NCBI GenBank assembly: GCA_902797565.1
Contig: CADBTO010000288.1
Span: 1 to 8,254 of the forward strand
Source: an uncultured Lachnospiraceae bacterium
Lineage (GTDB): Bacteria > Bacillota > Clostridia > Lachnospirales > Lachnospiraceae
Direction of reading: 5' to 3'
DNA: 8,254 bases
Shown here: piece after piece, positions 1 to 4,635 of the stretch
How positions within the stretch are numbered: the stretch's first letter is position 1
Layout: the number at the start of each line of letters is the position of its first letter
Made by a program: the position numbers and the translations under genes
The notes under the pieces: generated by a model
The model's input: the letters and a program-made list of their open reading frames with translations, nothing else
Databases searched by the model: none
What the model was told of the DNA's origin: nothing

Positions 1-313
1 ACGCTGGTGCCATCTTCACAATATGCTTCTGCTCAATCGTCAGGATATGCTTCCGGTTGGATTTGCTATAAATCGCGTCGATCTCCAGATCCCCATTTGT
101 ATACGAATATTCGTATTCTACTTCTGATCGCTGCATAAAAAACCATGCCAATCCTGCAAAACCCAGACAAAGCACGACCATCAGGAAATTCAGCACACTG
201 AGCAGCCCTGCCGCCACGGCAAGCACAATAAACAGATACGGAATCACCTTCGCCATTGGGCTCGACTTATGCGGAACCACAATCTCAAGATGTACATCCT
301 GCATATATGCCAT
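1..313 (-). CDS. DUF6106-like small membrane protein (3' end outside window)
   Basis: The frame is open from ATG at 313 to the window edge and gives 104 residues with no stop, so the C-terminus is missing. The start is supported by GGAGGG seven bases upstream. After a short polar N-terminus, residues 23-60 form one long hydrophobic stretch, enough for two closely spaced membrane helices, ending in WFFMQR. The soluble part that follows contains EVEYEYSYTNGDLEIDAIY, then a basic NRKH patch and a strand ending KMAPA. The pattern of a helical hairpin, then a Y-x-Y-x-x-TNG-x-L-x-ID motif, then basic residues and a MAP motif, matches what I remember of DUF6106 proteins of Lachnospiraceae. This is from memory, not a search. 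The function is unknown. The gene follows the S18 terminator, so it is probably a separate unit, although I see no convincing promoter between 314 and 370. Confidence 0.72.
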   Translation of the reverse strand, partial: MAYMQDVHLEIVVPHKSSPMAKVIPYLFIVLAVAAGLLSVLNFLMVVLCLGFAGLAWFFMQRSEVEYEYSYTNGDLEIDAIYSKSNRKHILTIEQKHIVKMAPA

Positions 314-370
314 AAATTTTCCCTCCATTGTATAACGTGTATCACGATTTTTCCAGTGCCTCTATGACAC

Positions 371-400
371 AAAAAGCAGGAAGGATCTCTCCCCCCTGCT
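371..400 (-). terminator. Intrinsic terminator of the rpsF-ssb-rpsR operon
   Basis: On the minus strand AGCAGGGGGGA, a GAGA loop and TCCTTCCTGCT form an 11-pair stem (two G·U pairs), followed directly by a run of T residues. It lies about 40 bases after the rpsR stop codon and before the next start codon at 313. Stem, tetraloop and T tract are all present, so this is a textbook Rho-independent terminator. Confidence 0.9.
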
Positions 401-437
401 CTATTTGTGGCATACCCGTTTCTTCGACTGTTTTACC

Positions 438-683
438 TTAGTCTGCTACATAGGGCATCAGTGCCAGATGACGCGCACGCTTGATCGCCACGGTCAGAGC
501 CCTCTGGTGTTTTGCGCAGTTCCCGGTGATCCTTCTGGGAAGGATCTTTCCACGCTCGCTGATGTAGCGGCGCAGCTTGTTTGTATCCTTATAGCTGATC
601 ACATTGTCCTTGCCGCAGAACACGCAAACCTTTTTTCTCCTTCTCATCGGACGACGACCGTCCTCTCTCCTTGCAAATGCCAT
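438..683 (-). CDS. rpsR: 30S ribosomal protein S18 (bS18), zinc-binding form
   Basis: This 81-residue protein is a component of the small-subunit platform, where it pairs with S6 and contacts 16S rRNA. The conserved core is plain: a basic N-terminus (RRPMRRRKK), then [21 protein letters not shown], then [20 protein letters not shown]. It carries CVFC (about residues 20-23) and CAKH (about 56-59), the four ligands expected of the zinc-binding C+ version of S18. The Bacillus subtilis protein lacks these ligands. Length is normal for the family. The start is supported by AGGAGGA about seven bases upstream. It is the last gene of the operon, 69 bases after ssb, and is followed by a strong terminator. 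The spacer in front of it can fold (see 705-747). Confidence 0.98.
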   Translation of the reverse strand: MAFARREDGRRPMRRRKKVCVFCGKDNVISYKDTNKLRRYISERGKILPRRITGNCAKHQRALTVAIKRARHLALMPYVAD

Positions 684-704
684 CTCACTTTTCCTCCTAT
701 CAAG

Positions 705-747
705 AAACTCCTTTCTGCGCTTTCAATCAACCGCGCATCCGGAGTTT
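705..747 (-). promoter_or_regulatory. Two-stem inverted repeat between ssb and rpsR
   Basis: In the mRNA, AAACTCC (747-741) can pair with GGAGTTT (711-705), all seven positions. Inside it, TGCGC (737-733) pairs with GCGCA (720-716), all five. The two stems are separated by a small 3 x 4 internal loop and capped by a 12-base loop. The element fills most of the spacer between the ssb stop codons and the rpsR ribosome binding site. It has no T tract, so it does not look like a terminator. It may set the mRNA stability or translation of rpsR, but that role is inference. Confidence 0.5.
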
Positions 748-752
748 TATTA

Positions 753-1244
753 TCAAGCGAAGGGCAGATCTTCCTCCATATCCCCGGGGATATTCATGAA
801 GTTGTCCTCGCCTGGATCTTCGGTCGGTGCCGGCCCTGCCTGACTGGAGCCATATCCGCCCCCGCCGCCGTAGCTGCCGCCACCGTCATAGCCGCCTCCA
901 CCATTATAATCTCTGGAAGAGTCCGCCTTCTTCGACTCCGCAAACTCAATCTGGTTTACGATCACCCGAAAATCCCGCACCTTTTGTCCTTCTTTGTTTG
1001 TATAATCATTCTGCTGCATCTCTCCGTCCAGAACGACTTTCGTCCCCTTATGCAGCCACTTCTCCACGAACTCACCGGTCTTTCCAAATGCCGTGCAGTT
1101 GAAGAAATCTGCCGTTGGCTGTCCTTCCTTCTTGAACCGCCTGTCTACCGCAATGGAAAAACGCGCAATTGCGCCACCCGTCGATCCCCCGTAGGTCACC
1201 TCCGGATCCCTTGTCAGCCTGCCCATGAGAATTATTTTATTCAT
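753..1244 (-). CDS. ssb: Single-stranded DNA-binding protein
   Basis: The 163-residue protein binds single-stranded DNA during replication, repair and recombination and recruits partner proteins through its C-terminal tip. Residues 1-104 form the OB fold: MNKIILMGRLTRDPE, then ARFSIAVDR, then the aromatic DNA-binding segment around F47, F48, F54 and W63, then VRDFRVIVNQIEF. Residues about 114-132 are a Gly/Tyr-rich flexible linker, followed by an acidic tail. The tail ends EEDLPFA, so one alanine follows the usually terminal phenylalanine. The start is supported by GGAGG seven bases upstream, a site that could be covered by a hairpin (1251-1270). The gene ends with tandem stops (TGA TAA TAA). 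It lies between the S6 and S18 genes, the conserved Firmicutes order. Confidence 0.98.
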   Translation of the reverse strand: MNKIILMGRLTRDPEVTYGGSTGGAIARFSIAVDRRFKKEGQPTADFFNCTAFGKTGEFVEKWLHKGTKVVLDGEMQQNDYTNKEGQKVRDFRVIVNQIEFAESKKADSSRDYNGGGGYDGGGSYGGGGGYGSSQAGPAPTEDPGEDNFMNIPGDMEEDLPFA

Positions 1245-1250
1245 ATTCCT

Positions 1251-1270
1251 TCCTCCCTGAAGATGGAGGA
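1251..1270 (-). promoter_or_regulatory. Potential hairpin covering the ssb ribosome binding site
   Basis: In the mRNA, TCCTCC (1270-1265) is perfectly complementary to GGAGGA (1256-1251), with an 8-base loop between them. The downstream arm is the ssb Shine-Dalgarno sequence, so the stem would hide it. It is only six base pairs, but half of them are G-C. A second short G-C stem lies just upstream at 1301-1319 (GCGGC with GCCGC). Regulation of ssb translation is inferred, not shown. Confidence 0.45.
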
Positions 1271-1352
1271 TTCCCTCATCAAGATTGATCCATTCACCCT
1301 GCGGCCTACGTCTTGCCGCTGGAAAACAGATTCGGGAAACGGATCAGCTGTT

Positions 1353-1685
1353 TCAGCCTTCCTCCCGGCGAGGAGCTTTCCTCTCTATCTTCTCCGGCTC
1401 GTCTTCCTTACGGACGCAAAGGAAACGAAGGACATTGTCCATGATCCGTACATGGCTCTCGATCTCTGCCGGAGCGGTAGGCTCTGCCTCGAACTGGATG
1501 AAGTAGTAGAAGCCTTCCCCCATCTTCTGGATCTCATAAGCAAGACGCTGCTTGCCCCACTCCTCTACCTCTGTGATTTTCCCACCGTAGCGGGTGACAT
1601 AGCCTTTCGCTTTCTCCACAACGCCAGCACGGACGTCTTCCTCGATTTTTGCGTTCACAACGAGCGCTAACTCATATTTGTTCAT
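1353..1685 (-). CDS. rpsF: 30S ribosomal protein S6 (bS6)
   Basis: This 110-residue protein is the small-subunit platform protein that forms a heterodimer with S18. Family features are clear: an N-terminal MNKYELALVV strand, the GGKITEVEEWGKQRLAYEI segment in the middle, GFYYFIQFEA, then IMDNVLRFLCVRKE. A charged tail (ERKAPRREEG) extends it slightly beyond the minimal fold. I place the start at ATG 1685 because GGAGG lies six bases upstream and the protein then begins as S6 proteins do. A longer reading to 1802 would add residues translated from the leader that do not look like S6. It is the first gene of the operon, with its own promoter about 140 bases upstream, and is separated from ssb by 108 bases. 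Confidence 0.98.
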   Translation of the reverse strand: MNKYELALVVNAKIEEDVRAGVVEKAKGYVTRYGGKITEVEEWGKQRLAYEIQKMGEGFYYFIQFEAEPTAPAEIESHVRIMDNVLRFLCVRKEDEPEKIERKAPRREEG

Positions 1686-1821
1686 CCCAAACCTCCTTAT
1701 GGTCTTTCGGCCCCGCACCCATCCGGCGCCAAGAACGCTGAACCACTTTGCTGAACCATTCCCTGATGCCATCCAGTGTCCCCTGCCTTTTCTGCGGAGC
1801 AAGGATATTTATATACCACGG
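1686..1821 (-). promoter_or_regulatory. Long 5' leader of the rpsF operon, candidate S6:S18 autoregulatory element
   Basis: About 135 bases separate the expected transcription start (about 1821) from the rpsF ATG, which is long for a simple leader. In many bacteria rpsF leaders carry a hairpin with an unpaired CCG that the S6:S18 complex binds to repress its own synthesis (established knowledge). Here a G-C-rich segment at 1715-1730 can form a small stem (GCGCC with GGTGC, one G·U pair) containing CCG, followed by GGGGCCGAAAGACC near the ribosome binding site. I cannot confirm the conserved fold by eye, so this is a candidate only. The leader also contains the direct repeat listed separately. 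Confidence 0.4.
1737..1757 (-). repeat. Short direct repeat in the rpsF leader
   Basis: The 8-base word GGTTCAGC occurs twice on the mRNA strand, at 1757-1750 and 1744-1737, with five bases between. Both copies are exact. The repeat is too short for a function to be assigned. It could be a protein or RNA contact within the leader, or chance. Confidence 0.4.
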
Positions 1822-1827
1822 TTTTAG

Positions 1828-1856
1828 AATATAACACGAAAGAGAACAAATTTCAA
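1828..1856 (-). promoter_or_regulatory. rpsF: Sigma-A-type promoter of the rpsF-ssb-rpsR operon
   Basis: On the minus strand, TTGAAA (1856-1851) and TATATT (1833-1828) are separated by exactly 17 bases. Each hexamer is one or two bases from consensus. The expected start is near 1821. The region upstream is extremely AT-rich, which could act as an UP element, and an inverted repeat abuts the -35 box at 1857. Confidence 0.78.
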
Positions 1857-1895
1857 GCCAGATTTTCATTTTTTATAAAAAATTAAAAATCTGGC
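1857..1895 (-). repeat. AT-rich inverted repeat abutting the rpsF -35 box
   Basis: GCCAGATTTT and AAAATCTGGC are perfect 10-base inverted copies at 1895-1886 and 1866-1857. The A/T sequence between them can pair further (TTTTTTA with TAAAAAA) after a small bulge. The repeat ends exactly where the -35 hexamer begins. It could be a weak terminator for the upstream LRR gene, although the T tract after it is poor. Alternatively it could be an operator-like site or a cruciform-prone element. Confidence 0.5.
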
Positions 1896-1931
1896 CGAAA
1901 TTTTATCTTTTCTTTATAAACTTTATACTTT

Positions 1932-1959
1932 GTTTATAATTTTTTTATAAATTATAAAC
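1932..1959 (-). repeat. All-A/T hairpin after the LRR gene
   Basis: GTTTATAATTT and AAATTATAAAC are perfect 11-base inverted copies separated by six bases, starting 10 bases after the LRR gene's stop codon. Apart from the end G-C pair the stem is purely A-T, and no T run follows on the minus strand. It is therefore not a standard intrinsic terminator, though its position suggests a 3' end or mRNA-stability role. It lies in the AT-rich island at 1857-1960, which otherwise shows no gene. Confidence 0.5.
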
Positions 1960-1968
1960 ACGCTTCAC

Positions 1969-2802
1969 TCATCCCAGATATTTCTTGTTTTCCTTATCCA
2001 CCTCATAGACGGTGAACTTCTTCGTTGCCTTCTTCTTCTGGAACAGCTTCTGGAATGCCTTCACCTTCGCCGGTGCCACATTAAACACAGCATTGGATTT
2101 GATCGTCGTAAACGCAGACAGGGAAACCTTTTTAATGTCTATCTTCTTCTTGAAGATATAGACATATTCCAGCTTTTTGCACCCCTTGAACGCATTCGCC
2201 CCGATGCTCTGGACATTTTTCCCGATGTATACAACCTGCAGCTTCGTGCAGCTCTTCGCTGCATTCTTTGCAACCGCCGTCACTTTATACATGGCATTAT
2301 TCCGGTCTTTCAGCGTGATCAGCTCCGGAACGCTGAGCACCTCGGACAATTTCTTTGGAACCTTGACCAGCGTCAGCGTCTTTTTCTTTACGCTTGTCAC
2401 TTTATAGGTACATCCCTGGTCTTCATCCGTGATCGTGTCCCCCAGCTTGAGAGTCTTTTTTGTATTATCCTTTGTTGTATCCTTTTTTGTCGTATCTTTA
2501 GTCGTATCTTTAGTCGTGTTGTCCTTTGTTGTATCTTTTGATGTATCTTTGGTCGTATCCTTGGTCTTGTCTGTCGACTGATCTGATGATTCTGTGCCGG
2601 CGGAACTGCCGCTGTCCGCAGATGCCGCTCCCGCATCTCCCGCGGCACCTTCCGCTGCTTCTTCTGCTGACTCTTCCGTTGACACATCCTCTGCTGCTTC
2701 CACCGAAAGGACACAGCCACCTGCGCCTGCTGCCGCCCCAAATGCAATTCCTGCCGAGAGCGTCCAGGCAGCAGCCAATAACCGAATGCTTTTTCTCTTC
2801 AT
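1969..2802 (-). CDS. Secreted leucine-rich-repeat (BspA/LRR_5-like) protein with T/K/D-rich linker
   Basis: The 277-residue protein starts at ATG 2802, supported by GAAGGAG seven bases upstream. A TTG at 2820 lies upstream of that site and was not used. Residues 1-36 are a signal peptide (MKRKS, Ala-rich core, VEA cleavage motif). Residues 37-75 are acidic and Ala/Glu/Ser-rich. Residues 76-116 are imperfect TTKD repeats. The folded part, about 117-277, contains LRR_5-type motifs (TAVAKNAAKSCTKLQVVYIG, then SIGANAFKGCKKLEYVYIF) and a Lys-rich C-terminal cap. No LPxTG anchor is visible. The protein is probably released or held to the wall by charge. It follows the sirtuin gene by 37 bases and is probably co-transcribed with it. 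Related LRR proteins bind surfaces or host ligands, but the ligand here is unknown. Confidence 0.85.
   Translation of the reverse strand: MKRKSIRLLAAAWTLSAGIAFGAAAGAGGCVLSVEAAEDVSTEESAEEAAEGAAGDAGAASADSGSSAGTESSDQSTDKTKDTTKDTSKDTTKDNTTKDTTKDTTKKDTTKDNTKKTLKLGDTITDEDQGCTYKVTSVKKKTLTLVKVPKKLSEVLSVPELITLKDRNNAMYKVTAVAKNAAKSCTKLQVVYIGKNVQSIGANAFKGCKKLEYVYIFKKKIDIKKVSLSAFTTIKSNAVFNVAPAKVKAFQKLFQKKKATKKFTVYEVDKENKKYLG
2455..2577 (-). repeat. Tandem TTKD-coding repeat within the LRR gene
   Basis: Codons 76-116 repeat the unit Lys-Asp-Thr-Thr about ten times, with variants such as TSKD, NTTKD and KKD. At DNA level this is a run of roughly 12-15 base imperfect copies related to GTATCTTTAGTC on the plus strand. 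The peptide would be an extended, O-glycosylatable or wall-spanning linker between the acidic segment and the LRR fold. Copy number could vary between strains through slippage (inference). Confidence 0.75.
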
Positions 2803-2839
2803 CTTTGAACTCCTTCTCAAGAAAAAGAATGCCTGCCGC

Positions 2840-3583
2840 TCACCGTACTTCCAGATTTCCCAGCACTTCCCCGATCGGATCCGTAATTACAAGATCCGCC
2901 TGCTGGTCCCGGCTGGTCGGCTGCATATTGATCACAACGAGATGCTTTCCTTTGAAATAATCAATGAAGCCCGCCGCTGGATAAACCACGAGCGACGTCC
3001 CTCCGATAATCAGCATATCCGCCTCGGAGATCGCCTTGATCGCGCCCATCATCGTCTGCTGGTCCAGGCCTTCCTCATAAAGCACCACATCCGGTTTGAT
3101 GTCCCCGCCGCATTCACAATTCGGTGTCAGGTTTCCCTCGTCCTTCATCTTCAGGATGAAGTCTCCGTCATAAAACCTGCCGCATTTCGTACAGTAATTC
3201 CGTAATACGCTCCCGTGTAACTCATACACGACCTTGCTGCCCGCCTTCTGGTGCAGCCCGTCAATATTCTGTGTCACAACGGCTGTAAGCTTTCCAGCCG
3301 CCTCCAACTCTGCCAGTTTCTTGTGCGCCTTGTTCGGCTCAATGCCATCGAGCATGATCTTGTCATAATAGAATTTGAAAAATTCATCCCGATGATGCAC
3401 ATAGAATGTATGGCTCAGGATCGTTTCCGGCGGGTAATCATATTTCTGGTTGTATAGCCCGTCCACGCTGCGAAAATCCGGCACGCCGCTCTCTGTCGAT
3501 ACCCCGGCGCCGCCAAAAAACACGATGTGCTCCGATGCATCCACCATCTCCTGCAGCTTCGCAATTTTTGCTGTATCAGCCAT
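2840..3583 (-). CDS. cobB: NAD-dependent protein deacylase (sirtuin, SIR2 family)
   Basis: The 247-residue enzyme removes acetyl or other acyl groups from lysines using NAD+, giving nicotinamide and O-acyl-ADP-ribose. It acts in the cytoplasm. Visible motifs in order: GAGVSTESGVPDFRS (25-39, NAD binding), TQNIDGLH (104-111), catalytic His123 in ELHGS, zinc ligands C131-x2-C134 and C156-x-C158, KPDVVLYEE (163-171), GTSLVVYPAAG (195-205) and VINMQPTS (217-224). Length and layout match compact class-U or class-III-like bacterial sirtuins. The start at ATG 3583 follows GGAGG by seven bases. The TTG at 3601 lies upstream of that site. It has its own strong promoter (3660-3688) and precedes the LRR gene by 37 bases. 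The symbol is the family name, and the substrate is unknown. Confidence 0.95.
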   Translation of the reverse strand: MADTAKIAKLQEMVDASEHIVFFGGAGVSTESGVPDFRSVDGLYNQKYDYPPETILSHTFYVHHRDEFFKFYYDKIMLDGIEPNKAHKKLAELEAAGKLTAVVTQNIDGLHQKAGSKVVYELHGSVLRNYCTKCGRFYDGDFILKMKDEGNLTPNCECGGDIKPDVVLYEEGLDQQTMMGAIKAISEADMLIIGGTSLVVYPAAGFIDYFKGKHLVVINMQPTSRDQQADLVITDPIGEVLGNLEVR

Positions 3584-3609
3584 GGTTTTACCTCCGTGCA
3601 ACTCTTTTC

Positions 3610-3634
3610 AGAAAACGCGATGCGCGCGCTTTCC
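3610..3634 (-). promoter_or_regulatory. Hairpin in the sirtuin 5' leader
   Basis: In the mRNA, GGAAAGCGCG (3634-3625) and CGCGTTTTCT (3619-3610) can form ten pairs, two of them G·U, with a five-base loop. It lies in the 70-base leader between the predicted start (about 3653) and the ribosome binding site. The 3' arm contains TTTT but no T run follows, so termination is unlikely. It may affect mRNA stability (inference). Confidence 0.45.
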
Positions 3635-3659
3635 TGGACTCCCCTAAATTGTACTTACC

Positions 3660-3688
3660 AGTATACCCATACCCGTCCGGATTGTCAA
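3660..3688 (-). promoter_or_regulatory. Near-consensus sigma-A promoter of the sirtuin-LRR unit
   Basis: On the minus strand, TTGACA (3688-3683) is a perfect -35 hexamer and TATACT (3665-3660) matches the -10 consensus at five of six positions. They are separated by exactly 17 bases. The expected start is near 3653, giving a leader of about 70 bases. The promoter sits 38 bases after the stop codon of the membrane-protein gene, so it separates the sirtuin from the subtilase unit. I see no good terminator in that gap, so some read-through is possible. Confidence 0.88.
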
Positions 3689-3726
3689 CCCTGCGAAAGA
3701 CAGCAGCATTTCCGCCGTGCCGCCCG

Positions 3727-4635
3727 TCACTTCTCCGTTATCTGGATCCGGTCAACGCCCTGATCATTATAGACTTCCAGCGAATACTGTTTCTCCTGAT
3801 CGCCATCTTTGATACGAAATCCCGTCACACCATACTTGTGCGCATAGAGATAAACCGTCCCTTCCTCCGGAGAAACCAGCTGGACGCCACAGATCGAATC
3901 ATCTTCCACCTCAACCGTCGAACCCTCTTCGGAAAACACAGCCTCTCCGGGCAGCTGCTCCGTTGCCTGCAGATCCACCTGCGGCAGAGTAAATGTCATT
4001 ACCACAACAACAATCACGGGCACGAGGAGCCCGACCAGCTTTTGCAGGATGCCCGGAAAGAATACATAGATGTACAGCACGATCTGCAGCACGCAGAACA
4101 GGCACGTGACCAGAAGATGCGGAAAATTCCGGATGCACTGCGAGCCACTCTCCGCAACCGTGTATCCAAGCAGTGCGAATACCGGCGCAAAAATCAGGAC
4201 GCTCAGCCAGTTCTTTTTCGTGATAAACCATCCGGCCAGCGCCGCCGGAAACGTCGCAAGTGTCAAGATAAACCAGTATTTATAATAGGAAAAAAGACCC
4301 CAACCCTGCCACGAAAACGGCACTTGGAATAAGTAAATCAACGGCTGGCTGACCAGGAAGAAGACAAAGGTCTTCAGCGCGGATTCAAGCGGCTTCTTGC
4401 AATTCGCCATAACGATCACAGCGAAGAAAACCCACGCTTCCAGGGTCGCGCCCATCCGTTCAAACGAAGTATCCTTGAAAACCGGCACGATCAAAAACAA
4501 CGATGTCAGGATTGCTGTGCCGACCGCATACAGGATGACCACTGGCCATCCCATATTCAGTCCTCCGTACAGTTTGTCTGTACAACGCCGGAGAAATCCA
4601 GCTTCTATTTCCTGCGTACTCTGTGATTTCTCCAT
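3727..4635 (-). CDS. Polytopic membrane protein of unknown function, coupled to the subtilase gene
   Basis: I do not recognise this 302-residue family. After a short charged N-terminus there are about seven hydrophobic segments: roughly 30-53, 64-79, 87-106, 118-138, 142-161, 172-193 and 198-217. A polar, strand-rich tail of about 85 residues follows (EVEDDSICGVQL, VYLYAHKYG, YSLEVYNDQG). If the N-terminus is inside, seven helices put the tail outside the cell, where the neighbouring protease would act. The start ATG shares one base with the TAA stop of the subtilase gene (TAATG), and AAGGTG lies six bases upstream, so translational coupling is likely. It could help secrete, mature or restrain the protease, or be a sensor. 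All of this is inference from position. No catalytic motif is evident. Confidence 0.82.
   Translation of the reverse strand: MEKSQSTQEIEAGFLRRCTDKLYGGLNMGWPVVILYAVGTAILTSLFLIVPVFKDTSFERMGATLEAWVFFAVIVMANCKKPLESALKTFVFFLVSQPLIYLFQVPFSWQGWGLFSYYKYWFILTLATFPAALAGWFITKKNWLSVLIFAPVFALLGYTVAESGSQCIRNFPHLLVTCLFCVLQIVLYIYVFFPGILQKLVGLLVPVIVVVVMTFTLPQVDLQATEQLPGEAVFSEEGSTVEVEDDSICGVQLVSPEEGTVYLYAHKYGVTGFRIKDGDQEKQYSLEVYNDQGVDRIQITEK

Noticed and set aside
314..370. Possible promoter TGGAAA-17-TACAAT before the DUF6106-like gene
   Set aside because: The hexamers are weak and the resulting transcript would start inside the ribosome binding site, so I did not list it.
405..1670. Long plus-strand open frame of 421 codons opposite rpsR, ssb and rpsF
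   Set aside because: It lies antisense to three certain genes, has no ribosome binding site, and its protein resembles no family. It is a product of the codon composition of the real genes.
2455..2577. Possible CRISPR-like or non-coding repeat array
   Set aside because: The units are 12-15 bases, imperfect, contiguous and in frame with a protein. There are no spacers and no cas genes.
2397..2747. Minus-strand frame of 116 codons rich in Arg, Gln, Lys and Ile over the repeat region
   Set aside because: It is the shifted reading of the TTKD repeat in the LRR gene. The true frame has a signal peptide and LRR motifs.
2710..2802. Possible lipoprotein signal (AGGC at residues 27-30 of the LRR protein)
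   Set aside because: The position before the Cys lacks the usual Leu and a better signal peptidase I site (VEA) follows. A lipoprotein is not excluded but is less likely.
3689..3726. Terminator between the membrane-protein gene and the sirtuin promoter
   Set aside because: Only a weak five-pair stem (GCGGC with GCTGC) and a short TCTTTC tail are present, which is not enough to call.
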